Source: Acidobacteriaceae bacterium (GTDB lineage: Bacteria; Acidobacteriota; Terriglobia; Terriglobales; Acidobacteriaceae). From it: 64,000 bases of DNA. The position numbers were made by a program, and so were the translations under genes. Numbering within the stretch: position 1 is the stretch's first letter; the number at the start of each line of letters is the position of its first letter. Positions 37,630 through 46,684 of this stretch are shown piece by piece. The notes beneath the pieces are model-generated. The model had not been told where the DNA came from. It made no database searches and saw only the letters and a program-made list of their open reading frames with translations. The stretch spans positions 1-64,000 of the forward strand of contig PLDC01000026.1 in assembly GCA_003134995.1 (NCBI GenBank), written 5' to 3'.

Positions 37630-38850
37630 ATGCGAAGCCAGAGAATCTTTGGTCGATGGGCTGTGGCATTGACTCTGTTTGCCGCCGCCACTATGACGGG
37701 GCCACGCGCTGTCGCGCAAGAGAAGGTGCTGCACAGTTTCGGCAGCGGCACGGATGGCAACGAGCCGACAGCTGGGGTGGTCTTCGATAGCAGCGGGAAC
37801 CTGTATGGCACAACGGAGGACGGCGGCGCTTATGGGTATGGCTCAGTTTTCGAGTTGTTGCCAAGAGCGGGTGGGGGATGGACGGAGCGCATCGTGCACA
37901 ACTTCGGCAGCGGGCAGGACGGAGGCGGTGCGATCGGCCGGTTGCTCTATGCCGGCGGCAATCTCTATGGCACTACAGCCAACGGAGGCTCTCACGGTTA
38001 CGGCGTGGTGTTCGAATTGATGCCCAAGGCGGTTGGTGGTTGGGAAGAAAAGATTCTGCATGAATTCGGCAGCAACGGTACGGATGGATGCGCGCCGTTG
38101 GCAGGATTAATTCTGGATGGATCGGGAAATCTTTACGGGACGACTTACTCATGCGGCGCTTTCGGCTACGGAACGGTGTTCGAGCTGACTCCGGATACAG
38201 GCGGGGGCTGGGTGGAAAGGATTCTGCATGACTTCGCTGACAACGGCAGCGATGGATACTCTCCTGAGGCCAGCCTTATCTTTGATTCCTACGGCAACCT
38301 GTACGGCACGACTCTTCTGGGCGGGGTTTACGACGACGGAATTGTATTTGAGTTAGCGAAGACCGGCGGCGAATGGGAGGAGACGGTGTTGTGCAGCTTC
38401 GATTATGCGGACGGGGCAAATCTCCAGGGAAGCCTGCTCTTCGACTCTGCGGGGAATCTCTACGGCACGACAAGCTCGGGCGGCGAGGGTTATGGGACGG
38501 TTTTCGAATTGACTCCGGCCAGGGGCGGGGGATGGGCCGAGTCGGTTGTGCATTTATTCCAGAACGGCAAAGACGGGGACGACCCTATCTCTGGCCTCAT
38601 CCTCGACCACGCCGGCAATCTCTATGGCACGACCGTCGGAGGGGGCACGTATGGTTCCGGGACAGTGTTTGAATTGTCGCCCACGGCGGGAACCTGGACA
38701 GAATCGATACTGCATAACTTCGGCTCGAGCGGCGACGGGGTAAACCCAGGCTTTGGCGTGCTGGTCTTCGATGGCGCCGGCAATCTTTATGGAACGACGT
38801 TTGGCGGCGGGATCTACGGCGACGGCACGGTTTTTGAAATCGCGCGGTAG
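37630..38850 (+). CDS. Secreted seven-repeat protein, Gloeo/Verruco (GloVer) repeat family, copy 1
   Basis: A signal peptide (residues about 1-28, ending RAVAQ) is followed by seven repeats of about 53 residues each, with core GNLYGTTxxGGxxGxGxVFEL. Copies read with TEDGG, TANGG, TYSCG, TLLGG, TSSGG, TVGGG and TFGGG after GNLYGTT. The protein ends exactly after the last VFEIAR, with no anchor domain. Seven equal repeats suggest a seven-bladed beta-propeller (inference). TAGGAGCG precedes the ATG at 37630. 406 aa; ligand unknown. It is first of a tandem set. Confidence 0.87.
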   Translation: MRSQRIFGRWAVALTLFAAATMTGPRAVAQEKVLHSFGSGTDGNEPTAGVVFDSSGNLYGTTEDGGAYGYGSVFELLPRAGGGWTERIVHNFGSGQDGGGAIGRLLYAGGNLYGTTANGGSHGYGVVFELMPKAVGGWEEKILHEFGSNGTDGCAPLAGLILDGSGNLYGTTYSCGAFGYGTVFELTPDTGGGWVERILHDFADNGSDGYSPEASLIFDSYGNLYGTTLLGGVYDDGIVFELAKTGGEWEETVLCSFDYADGANLQGSLLFDSAGNLYGTTSSGGEGYGTVFELTPARGGGWAESVVHLFQNGKDGDDPISGLILDHAGNLYGTTVGGGTYGSGTVFELSPTAGTWTESILHNFGSSGDGVNPGFGVLVFDGAGNLYGTTFGGGIYGDGTVFEIAR

Positions 38851-38896
38851 AGGCATTCTGGATGACTGCTCGGCGCGAGTTTGTGGAGGATTTCCC

Positions 38897-40264
38897 ATGC
38901 GAAGCAAAAAACTTTCTGACATTTTGATTTTGGTGTTGCCCATGTTTGCACTCGCCACGATTCTGCGCGGCACGAGCGCGGCGGCGCGACTCACCCTAGG
39001 GAGAATAACTATGCGCGGCAAGAAAGTTTCCATCGGCATGACGGCGGTATTGACAGCACTTACGGCAGGTCTTCTCATGACAGGCACGGGCGCGGCGGCG
39101 CAGACGGAGACGGTGCTCTACTCTTTCGACAGCCCGTCCGGCTACGGGCCGCTTGCCGGATTGACGTTCGATGGCGCGGGCAATCTTTTCGGCGCTACCG
39201 CTTATGGCGGCATCCGTTCAACTGCTCCCGGTACCATTTTTAAGTTGGCGCCTGCCAGCGGCGAGGATTGGACGCCCACATGGCTGGAGGAGTACGGCTA
39301 TGGCAAGGGCGGACCCAGCGCTGTGATTTTCGATGCCGCGGGAAATCTTTACTTCGTTACAGCGGGCGGCGGCGCTTTTAGCGGCGGAGTTGTATACGAG
39401 TTAATGCCGCAGGCGGGTGGCGGCTGGTCGGAGAAGCGGCTGTATTCATTCGGCGAGGGCAAGCCGACGGATGGAGTGGGTCCGAACGGCCCGCTGGTGT
39501 TCGATTCGGCGGGAAACCTTTATGGCACGACGTATGTGGGCGGTGGTTATGCCACCGGGTTTGGAACCGTTTTTGAGTTGACGCCGGGAACGGATGGAGC
39601 CTGGACGGAGAAGACATTGCACAGCTTCGGCGCGGGCACGGATGGCTACCATCCCGAGGGCAACCTGATCGTGGATGGAGCCGGCAATCTTTACGGCACA
39701 ACCAGCGCTGGCGGGGTTTATGGCGAGGGAACAGTTTTCGAATTGACGCGCGAGGCGGGCGGAGGGTTCGGGGAGAAGATTCTGCATAGCTTCGAGCCTT
39801 CGATCGGCGACGGATCGCAGCCGCAATACGGATTGCTGCTTGATAGTGCCGGAAATCTTTATGGCACGACGCGCTACGGTGGGCCCACCGGCGATACCGG
39901 GACGGTGTTTGAATTATCGCCGCAAGCGGACGGGAAGTGGACCGAGAAGATTCTGGATGGCTTTCAAAGTGGAAACAACAGCCAACCGTGCGGCAACCTG
40001 ATCTTCGACAAAGCCGGCAATCTTTATGGGACGACTTTGCTGGGTGGTCCGGGAGCTTGCTCGAACGGGTGCGGAACGGTCTATGAGCTGACACCGAACA
40101 CGCGCGGCGGCTGGACCGAAAATGTGTTGCATAACTTCGGGGTTGGATCGGATGGGGCGCATCCCTATGACGGGCTCATCGTTGATGCGGCCGGGAATCT
40201 GTATGGGACTACCAACGGCGGCGGGGCTTATGGGTGGGGGACGGTGTTTGAGATTACGCCGTAG
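38897..40264 (+). CDS. Secreted seven-repeat protein, GloVer family, copy 2 (two possible starts)
   Basis: Same architecture: seven repeats ending in VFEITP (GNLFGATAYGG, GNLYFVTAGGG, then GNLYGTT with YVGG, SAGG, RYGG, LLGG, NGGG). The frame has two leader peptides in a row: ATG 38897 (MRSKKLSDILILVLPMFALA, preceded by GGAGG) and ATG 39011 (MRGKKVSIGMTAVLTALTAG, preceded by AGGGAG, ending GAAAQ). The second has the better signal peptide and gives 417 aa; the first 38 codons resemble the leader of the broken copy at 40310. 455 aa from the first start. Confidence 0.85.
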   Translation: MRSKKLSDILILVLPMFALATILRGTSAAARLTLGRITMRGKKVSIGMTAVLTALTAGLLMTGTGAAAQTETVLYSFDSPSGYGPLAGLTFDGAGNLFGATAYGGIRSTAPGTIFKLAPASGEDWTPTWLEEYGYGKGGPSAVIFDAAGNLYFVTAGGGAFSGGVVYELMPQAGGGWSEKRLYSFGEGKPTDGVGPNGPLVFDSAGNLYGTTYVGGGYATGFGTVFELTPGTDGAWTEKTLHSFGAGTDGYHPEGNLIVDGAGNLYGTTSAGGVYGEGTVFELTREAGGGFGEKILHSFEPSIGDGSQPQYGLLLDSAGNLYGTTRYGGPTGDTGTVFELSPQADGKWTEKILDGFQSGNNSQPCGNLIFDKAGNLYGTTLLGGPGACSNGCGTVYELTPNTRGGWTENVLHNFGVGSDGAHPYDGLIVDAAGNLYGTTNGGGAYGWGTVFEITP

Positions 40265-40309
40265 CAACTGAAAGATAACGTGCACGGGGCCGCATTCACG
40301 AGCACCGCA

Positions 40310-40813
40310 ATGCGAAGCGACAAACTTTTCCGCGTAGTATTTTGATGTTGACCATGTTTGCTGTGGTCACGGTTATGGTTGGCGTGCGGGCGTGCGGGCG
40401 GCCGCGCGGACGGAAACCGTACTGTATAACTTCGGTTCCAACAACGAAGGAGTGTACGTTCCCTGCTGAGCTTTCCCTTCGACAGAGTACGAGCCCTGTT
40501 GCAACTCCGTTGTCGGCGCTCGGGGCAAGCTAGCACGATGCAATCACGGGCCGCGCAGCCCACAGTCTTGGTGAGGCCCTGCTTGCACTCAACTTACTAA
40601 ACTACCTAAGTAACTTATCTTTTTCTCTTGACAACTCATTAGCCGTGAAGTATTTTGAATTTCCCCGAGTGAGAAGCTGCTCCTAGCTCGACTGCCCTGT
40701 TCAATTTCGATGGTACGGATCGCTCCGGACCTGCCTTCTGGGAATTCTATCGTCGATGCCGCGGGAAATTTATGACGGAACGGGTAACGGCATCGAGTAC
40801 GCCGGCGGGTGGT
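40310..40813 (+). pseudogene. Decayed GloVer-repeat gene, fragments only
   Basis: A leader similar to that of copy 2 starts at ATG 40310 (MRSDKLFRVVF) and hits a stop at once. Beyond a frame change it continues as MLTMFAVVTVMV and, in another frame, TETVLYNFGSNNEG, the standard beginning of a repeat region, then a stop. A second fragment at 40700-40813 reads FNFDGTDRSGPAFW, then with a frame change NSIVDAAGNL and, after another, GTGNGIEYAGGW, a recognisable repeat. The sequence between is unrelated. This is a pseudogene between copies 2 and 3. Confidence 0.72.
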
Positions 40814-40908
40814 CGATTCGCGCCTCAGCCGCGGAGGCGCTCGGGAGCATCTGATTGTCGCTACTTCTTTCCCCGGTTCAAAATCGACGGCACACTTTAG
40901 GAGGGTTT

Positions 40909-42213
40909 ATGCAAGACACGAGAAACTCGATCGGAATGACGGCGCTATTGGCGGCTGTCGCGATGTTTCTGCTTATGACGCCTGCGCTGGCTGCTGCACA
41001 GACTGAAACGGTGTTGTATGCCTTCGGCGACAGCCCGAGTTTCGCGTACGGTGACAATCCTACATGGAACGTGACTCTCGACTCGGCGGGAAATGTCTAT
41101 GGCACTACGAACGGGGCTGGAAGCTTCGTCGAGGCCAACGGCACAGTATTCGAGTTGACGCCATCGAGTGGTGGAACCTGGACGCCGAAGGTGCTGGCGA
41201 ATTTCGGCGCCAGCGTGGGCCATCCCAACGGCGGCGTGATCTTTGATGGCGCCGGAAATCTTTATGGGGTGACGGTGGGCGGGGGCGGTTATCTGGGAGG
41301 CGTGGTTTACGAACTTTCACCTCAGGAGGGCGGTGGTTGGACCGAGAAGTGGCTGCATCAGTTCGGGCAGGGGACGGATGGTTCGGCTGCCGTCGGCAAC
41401 CTGGCATTCGATTCGGCCGGAAACCTTTATGGCGTTACCGTTCAAGGCGGTACTTATGGCTTGGGCACCGTTTACGAATTGATCCCGCAGGAGGGCGGAT
41501 TTTGGACTGAGAAGGTCCTGCACAACTTCAGCGGCACGGGCGCGGATGGAGCAACTCCCGAGGCCGGAGTAATCTTTGACTCTGCCGGAAACCTCTACGG
41601 CACGACGCTCTCCGGCGGCGCCAACCAATACCACACGGAGGGCAGTTATTCTGGAACGGTGTTCGAGTTAATGCCGGCGGGCGGCGAGTGGACGGAAAAG
41701 ATTTTGTATAGCTTTCCGCAGATTAAATACGATGCGACCGGCCCGTTCGCCAGCGTGGTCTTCGACGCTGCCGGCAATCTTTACGGCACGACCTCTTCGG
41801 GTGGGCAGTACTTCAGCAACGGAACCGTGTTTGAGTTGTCACCGAATGCGGAAGGAGCTTGGACTGAGACGATTCTGCACAGCTTTGGCCGTGATAGCTC
41901 CGATGGAGCCGCGCCGTATGGCAACCTGATCATCGATAGCACCGGCAGCTTGTATGGCACGACGAGCCAAGGCGGCAAATACGGATGTCTTTGTTCGTTC
42001 GTGGGCGGCACGGTGTTCAAGCTGACGCCTGGGTCTGGTGGAACGTGGACGGAGAGGATCCTGCACGACTTCGGCAATGGAGGCGACGGGAACTATCCGC
42101 TCGACGGATTGGCGATGGATGCCTCGGGTGATCTTTTTGGCACGACGAGGTTAGGCGGCATTGCCGGGGATGGCGGAAGCGGGCCGGGGGCGGTGTTTGA
42201 GGTTGTGAAGTAG
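40909..42213 (+). CDS. Secreted seven-repeat protein, GloVer family, copy 3
   Basis: A signal peptide (MQDTRNSIGMTALLAAVAMF... ending ALAAAQ, about 31 residues) then seven repeats: GNVYGTTNGAG, GNLYGVTVGGG, GNLYGVTVQGG, GNLYGTTLSGG, GNLYGTTSSGG, GSLYGTTSQGG, GDLFGTTRLGG, ending VFEVVK. A strong AGGAGGG ribosome-binding site 5 bases upstream fixes the ATG at 40909. 434 aa. Repeat words differ from copies 1 and 2, so the duplication is not recent. Confidence 0.87.
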   Translation: MQDTRNSIGMTALLAAVAMFLLMTPALAAAQTETVLYAFGDSPSFAYGDNPTWNVTLDSAGNVYGTTNGAGSFVEANGTVFELTPSSGGTWTPKVLANFGASVGHPNGGVIFDGAGNLYGVTVGGGGYLGGVVYELSPQEGGGWTEKWLHQFGQGTDGSAAVGNLAFDSAGNLYGVTVQGGTYGLGTVYELIPQEGGFWTEKVLHNFSGTGADGATPEAGVIFDSAGNLYGTTLSGGANQYHTEGSYSGTVFELMPAGGEWTEKILYSFPQIKYDATGPFASVVFDAAGNLYGTTSSGGQYFSNGTVFELSPNAEGAWTETILHSFGRDSSDGAAPYGNLIIDSTGSLYGTTSQGGKYGCLCSFVGGTVFKLTPGSGGTWTERILHDFGNGGDGNYPLDGLAMDASGDLFGTTRLGGIAGDGGSGPGAVFEVVK

Positions 42214-42551
42214 TCTGTGAGCGCGGCGGCAGCGGTTGAGCGACGAGAAAGCAGGTTCCTCCGCTCCGCCGGCGCTGGCGCTCCGGCTCCGGTCTGGATG
42301 ACGTCAATTTTGGATCGCTGGCGCTCCGGCTCCGGTCTGAATGACAGGTAGTGGAAGCTCTGCATTACCGCGCTGCCCCGATGCCGCCTATAGAATTCCC
42401 CGGCCGATGGCAGTGCTGACTAGCTAGGGATCCTTCGACTGCGTTTGTGTTTCGCGTTCGCGAAGCACAAACTGCGCTCAGGATGACAGGGAATCTGCTA
42501 ATCTTCCTGCTTCGCAATTGGGTTCAATTCTGCTGAAGATCGAGAGTGGGG
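42214..42551. repeat. Intergenic region with direct repeats and a hairpin
   Basis: Two 29-base direct repeats (42274-42302 and 42317-42345, GCTGGCGCTCCGGCTCCGGTCTG(G/A)ATGAC) differ at one position. Further on, a hairpin pairs 42443-42456 with 42459-42472 (GTTTGTGTTTCGCG), enclosed by CCTTCGACTGC and GCGCTCAGGATGACAGG. The ATGACA end is shared with the other elements of this class. No gene seen. Confidence 0.65.
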
Positions 42552-43847
42552 ATGACGGAAACTGTGCGTCCTGAGCTTGTGCGTCCTGAACCGGGCCGGA
42601 TGTACCGGTGGCTGGTGTTGATTTTTGTCAGCCTGGCCATGTTTGGGAGTTACTACGTCTACGACGCGCTTAGTCCGCTGGCGGATGTTCTCAAACAACA
42701 GCTTGGGTTCACCGATCTGGATATTGGATTTCTGCAGGCGATTTACAGCTTTCCTAACATTTTCACGGTGGTGATTGGCGGCTTCATCATTGACCGGATC
42801 GGGCTGCGGAAGTCGCTGATGATCTTTGGCGTGCTTTGTTTTGTTGGTCCGGCGATTACGGTGATGTCCAGGCATCTCTCGGTTATGGCCGCGGGACGGT
42901 TTGTTTTTGGGGTGGGCGCGGAATCGCTGAATGTTGCTGTGATTACCGCACTGGCGCGGTGGTTCAAAGGCAAGGAACTTAGCTTCGCATTTGGATTGAA
43001 CCTGACGGCCTCTCGATTAGGAACTTTTGCGGCGTTGAATTCTCCTACCTGGGCACGATGGGCTTATGCCAGCTGGCGAACTCCGTTTCTGATTGCGCTG
43101 GCTTTCGCGGCGCTTTGTGTGGTGGGCGCGGCGGTTTACTGGTTTATGGAAGCGTGGGCCGAGAAAAACTACAGTCTGGGAGCGGTTTCTACCGACAAGG
43201 TTGTGTTCGCCGACTTGTGGAAGTTCGGCGTGAGTTACTGGCTGATTGTCGCGCTCTGCATTGTCTTCTATTCGGCGATCTTCCCTTTTCAGACTTTCGC
43301 GGTGAAGTTTTTCATGGAGGCGCATGGAACATCGCGGGAGTTTGGCGGGTTCTTGTCCAGCATGCTGACTTTGTTCGCCATGATCGCTACGCCTCTGTTT
43401 GGCCTATGGGTTGATCGCGTTGGTAAACGGGCGCTCTTGATGATGTTTGGATCGGTACTGCTCATTCCCGTGTATCTGATGATGGCTTATACGCAGATCA
43501 ACCTTTACATACCGATGGTGATGATGGGGGTTGCGTTTTCGCTGATTCCGGCGGTGATGTGGCCTTCGGTGGCTTACATTGTCGATCAATCCAAGCTGGG
43601 GACGGCTTATGGGTTGATGACGATGATCCAGAACATCGGGCTGTTCGGGCTGAACTTGCTGGTGGGATGGGCTAATGAATACAGCCATGCCGATGCGTCG
43701 AACCCGGCCGGATACCGGCTTGGTATGTGGATCTTCTCTGTTCTGGGGTTGCTAGGCGTGCTGTTTGCGTTTCTGCTGCGGCAGCGGGAAATGGGACCTT
43801 CTGGGCATGGGCTGGAGACTATTACTACGGCCAAGGGTGCGGCTTAG
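42552..43847 (+). CDS. Major facilitator superfamily transporter
   Basis: Twelve predicted membrane helices in two halves. The MFS loop 2-3 motif appears as GGFIIDRIGLRKSLMIFG and the equivalent in the second half as GLWVDRVGKRALLMMFG. N-terminal helix starts at about residue 18 (YRWLVLIFVSLAMFGSYYVY). Substrate cannot be told from sequence. ATG at 42552 is preferred to GTG at 42546. 431 aa; the neighbours give no clue. Confidence 0.85.
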   Translation: MTETVRPELVRPEPGRMYRWLVLIFVSLAMFGSYYVYDALSPLADVLKQQLGFTDLDIGFLQAIYSFPNIFTVVIGGFIIDRIGLRKSLMIFGVLCFVGPAITVMSRHLSVMAAGRFVFGVGAESLNVAVITALARWFKGKELSFAFGLNLTASRLGTFAALNSPTWARWAYASWRTPFLIALAFAALCVVGAAVYWFMEAWAEKNYSLGAVSTDKVVFADLWKFGVSYWLIVALCIVFYSAIFPFQTFAVKFFMEAHGTSREFGGFLSSMLTLFAMIATPLFGLWVDRVGKRALLMMFGSVLLIPVYLMMAYTQINLYIPMVMMGVAFSLIPAVMWPSVAYIVDQSKLGTAYGLMTMIQNIGLFGLNLLVGWANEYSHADASNPAGYRLGMWIFSVLGLLGVLFAFLLRQREMGPSGHGLETITTAKGAA

Positions 43848-44097
43848 TATTTTAGACCACTAAAATCTTTACCACAGAGGGAACTGAGGAACGCACAGAG
43901 TTACACAGGGTAGAGCAAGAGCTACCAATTTACGAAGATTGCTACTCTTCTTCTCGGTTGGGGTTTACGTTGTGGGGGATTCCGATGCATTCAAGTGTGC
44001 GATGGCAAAGGGTTTCTGGCGGGGGCGGGGTTGGGATCGGGGTTGGCAATACGCCTTCTAAGATTGGTAGAAATAGTCTGATATTCTGGAGGTGAGG
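43848..44097. other. Intergenic region before sigma factor
   Basis: Contains a single-arm run of near-repeats (ACCACAGAGGGAACTGAGGAACGCACAGAGTT..., about 43871-43905) of the dispersed word type, without an evident inverted partner. The sigma-factor promoter should be near 44040-44085. No gene seen. Confidence 0.4.
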
Positions 44098-44802
44098 ATG
44101 CCCTTGCCTTCGCACCAAAGTCACGCAAACAGTACAACACAAACTACTTATGCCGCATCCCAACGAGTGCGGCCGGAAACAGGCGATTTGACCGAGCCAC
44201 GACAGCAACAGGGTGCCGAGCCTAGCGAAGCCGACCTGATCCAACGGGCCAAGCTAGGGGATGCGGAAGCGTTCCAGGCGCTCTACGATAAGCACAAGCG
44301 GCGGGTATATTCGCTGTGTCTGCGGATGACTGCAAATACGGCAGAGGCGGAAGATCTGGCGCAGGAAGCGTTCCTGCAGCTGTATCGCAAGATCGCTACG
44401 TTTCGGGGTGAGTCGGCATTTTCGACGTGGTTGCACCGGCTTTCGGTCAACGTCGTGCTGATGCATTTGCGGAAGAAGAGTCTTCCATCGGTTTCGCTGG
44501 AAGAGATGACCCAGGGCGGCGAGGAAGAATCTCCGAAGAAAGATTTCGGAGCGGATGATGTGGCGCTGACCGGGTCCATCGACCGGATGCAGCTGCAACG
44601 GGCGGTGGAAAGTCTGCCTCCCGGCTATCGAATGATTTTTGTGCTTCACGACATTGAAGGATACGAGCATAATGAGATCGCGAAAATCGCGGGATGCTCG
44701 ATCGGCAATAGCAAGTCGCAGTTGCACAAGGCGCGCATGAAGTTGCGCGACCTGCTCAAGATGAATAGAGCCGAAAAGGCCGGGAAGTCTCGGGTGGGTT
44801 AG
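44098..44802 (+). CDS. ECF-type RNA polymerase sigma factor (sigma-70 family, RpoE-like)
   Basis: Sigma region 2 lies at about residues 60-125 (AFQALYDKHKRRVYSLCLRM, DLAQEAFLQLYRKI, FRGESAFSTWLHRLSVN) and region 4 at about 165-215 (AVESLPPGYRMIFVLHDIEGYEH, EIAKIAGCSIGNSKSQLHKAR). The N-terminal 45 residues are disordered. GGAGGTG overlaps the ATG approach. 234 aa. Followed by an anti-sigma gene and a DUF4097 gene, so it likely answers an envelope signal (inference). Confidence 0.92.
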   Translation: MPLPSHQSHANSTTQTTYAASQRVRPETGDLTEPRQQQGAEPSEADLIQRAKLGDAEAFQALYDKHKRRVYSLCLRMTANTAEAEDLAQEAFLQLYRKIATFRGESAFSTWLHRLSVNVVLMHLRKKSLPSVSLEEMTQGGEEESPKKDFGADDVALTGSIDRMQLQRAVESLPPGYRMIFVLHDIEGYEHNEIAKIAGCSIGNSKSQLHKARMKLRDLLKMNRAEKAGKSRVG

Positions 44803-44822
44803 GCAAGCAGTAAATGATGCTA

Positions 44823-44927
44823 AGGAAGCGAGCCAAACGCGCGATTATTGTGTCGCCAAGGACGCGACACTTCGCGCGGCTCGCCCAGATCCCTCGCGGC
44901 GCGAAAAACGCTTGCTCGGGATGACAA
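44823..44927. repeat. 105 bp dispersed repeat, copy 1
   Basis: Aligns without gaps to 45629-45733 with 13 differences in 105 positions, 12 of them transitions. Inner inverted parts GCGAGCC...CGCGCGA and TCGCGCGGCTCGC can form a hairpin, and it ends GGGATGACAA like the palindrome at 31271. It lies between sigma and anti-sigma genes. Confidence 0.85.
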
Positions 44928-44996
44928 CTTGAACCTGAGCAGGGGCGTAAGAGTTGCGGTGAGAGTTGAAGTCGCAACAAAACTTGGGGAGAAGTT

Positions 44997-45617
44997 ATGA
45001 CGTGCGTTGAGCTGCACCAGAGCTTGGCGGAACAGGAAGACGTAGGCAGTTGGGAGCAGAGAACCCATCTGCGCGAGTGTCCGGCGTGCTCTACGCTGGT
45101 GAGAGAATTGAATCTGATTGTGGCGGCGGCCGGCCAACTGCAAGAGGCAGACGAACCCAGTCCTCGAGTGTGGAATTCCATTGAAGCGGCATTGCGGCAA
45201 GAGGGATTGATTCGTCCGCAGCGGCCGTTTGTGTCTTCGTTTGGCGCGCGATGGGGCGCGGCGCGCTGGCTGGTGCCGGCGGCGGCGATGTTGTTGCTGG
45301 CTTTGGGAATCTATATGCGACGGGAGTCCCAGGCGGACCATGCAGCGCAGCAGGCTCTTGTGACCTCGATGGGGAACCAGGTAGCGAGTCAGTCTGACTT
45401 GAACGACGACGAGTTGATGCAAGAGGTCGCGGAAAACGAGCCCGCGATGAAAACGCAATATGCAGAGAATCTGCGGCAGGTGAATGAATCGATCCGCGAC
45501 GCACAGGGGCTGGTGAATGAGAGCCCGAATGATGCAGATGCCCGGCGCTCGCTGATGGACGCGTACCATCAGAAGTCCATGCTGTTTGAGATGGCGATGG
45601 ATCGGCCTTTGCCGTAG
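44997..45617 (+). CDS. Anti-sigma factor, zinc-finger type, membrane-anchored
   Basis: N-terminal zf-HC2-like motif: TCVELHQSLAEQ..., then HLRECPACSTL with the HxxxCxxC pattern at about residues 24-31. One membrane helix near 92-108 (LVPAAAMLLLALGIYM) separates a cytoplasmic and a periplasmic part. The periplasmic tail is charged and helical. GGGGAG lies 5 bases before the ATG. 206 aa. Proteins of this layout hold the sigma factor at the membrane. Confidence 0.85.
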   Translation: MTCVELHQSLAEQEDVGSWEQRTHLRECPACSTLVRELNLIVAAAGQLQEADEPSPRVWNSIEAALRQEGLIRPQRPFVSSFGARWGAARWLVPAAAMLLLALGIYMRRESQADHAAQQALVTSMGNQVASQSDLNDDELMQEVAENEPAMKTQYAENLRQVNESIRDAQGLVNESPNDADARRSLMDAYHQKSMLFEMAMDRPLP

Positions 45618-45628
45618 AGGCAGAGATG

Positions 45629-45733
45629 AGGAAGCGAGCCAAACGCGCGATTGTTGCATCGCAAAGAGCGCGACGCTTCGCGCGGCTCGCCCAGATTCCT
45701 CACGGCGCAAAGAACGCTTGTTCGGAATGACAA
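45629..45733. repeat. 105 bp dispersed repeat, copy 2
   Basis: Second copy of the element at 44823-44927, in the same orientation, between the anti-sigma gene and the DUF4097 gene. Together the two copies bracket the anti-sigma gene. Transition-dominated divergence suggests neutral decay after a duplication. Confidence 0.85.
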
Positions 45734-45755
45734 TTAGGGCTTGGGGGAGTTGTAT

Positions 45756-46619
45756 ATGGTGAGCGGACGTACCGTAAAACTCGTGGCGATTGGCGTGATC
45801 GTGGCGGGCACTCTGGTGGCCGAGAGCAAGAAAGAGTACCACTTCACGGTCGGACCGAAGGCGGGCGTATCGGTGATGAATCCGTATGGCTCGATCTCGG
45901 TGAAGCCGTCTTTGAACAACACCGTGGTGGTGAACGCGGTGTTGCACTCCGACAAAGTTGAAGTGGATAACAACCAGAACGGCAACCGCGTGGATATTCA
46001 GTCCCACCTGTTGGCCGGCGCTGACGCCGAATCGGGCCGAGTGGATTATGAAGTCTGGGTCCCCGCCGATGCGAGCGTAACCCTGCATTCGAGCACAGGG
46101 ACGTTGCGCGCGGAGAAACTGCATGGTGATGTCAGCCTGGAAGGCGCTGGAGCGGAAGTCGACGTTCGCGATGTCTCGGATGCACACGTGCATGTGAAAA
46201 CCATGAACGGGGCGGTGAATCTGGACAACATCAAAAATGGGCACGTTGAGGTTGACTCGCTGAGCGGCGAAGTTACGATGCGCAGCGTAAATGGGCCGCT
46301 GGTGCAGGTGGTTTCAACGAGTGGCCGCATCAACTACATTGGCGACTTCGGCAATAGCGGCGAATACCGGCTGTCGACGCATAGCGGCGATATCGAAGCG
46401 ACCATTCCGGAGTGGACCTCCGCCGACGTGAGCGCCCGCACCACGCGCGGAGAAGTGCATGACGATATTCCCCTGCAACCGAAAAATCACACCTGGTTTG
46501 CGGTCGATAAGGGACGTGCCTTTGCAGGTACCATGGGCAAGGTTGCCGTGTCCTCTACGGTAGTGCTGCGCTCCTTCAGTGGTAAAATCCATCTCAGAAA
46601 ACGCCCCGAAAACAAATAA
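45756..46619 (+). CDS. DUF4097-family secreted beta-helix-like protein
   Basis: Signal-like N-terminus (GRTVKLVAIGVIVAGTLVAES) then a repetitive beta-strand region, with ladder-like segments such as VDVRDVSDAHVHVKTMNGAVNLDNI and VEVDSLSGEVTMRSVNGPL, typical of DUF4097. Probably periplasmic or surface exposed. GGGGGAG precedes ATG 45756. 287 aa. Its place after sigma and anti-sigma genes suggests the regulon target or sensor. Confidence 0.82.
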   Translation: MVSGRTVKLVAIGVIVAGTLVAESKKEYHFTVGPKAGVSVMNPYGSISVKPSLNNTVVVNAVLHSDKVEVDNNQNGNRVDIQSHLLAGADAESGRVDYEVWVPADASVTLHSSTGTLRAEKLHGDVSLEGAGAEVDVRDVSDAHVHVKTMNGAVNLDNIKNGHVEVDSLSGEVTMRSVNGPLVQVVSTSGRINYIGDFGNSGEYRLSTHSGDIEATIPEWTSADVSARTTRGEVHDDIPLQPKNHTWFAVDKGRAFAGTMGKVAVSSTVVLRSFSGKIHLRKRPENK

Positions 46620-46684
46620 AGAAAACGAAGCGAAAAACGGATCGGCGTAAACGGTCTGCTCAGGGCCCGGCTAGAAAGGCGGGT

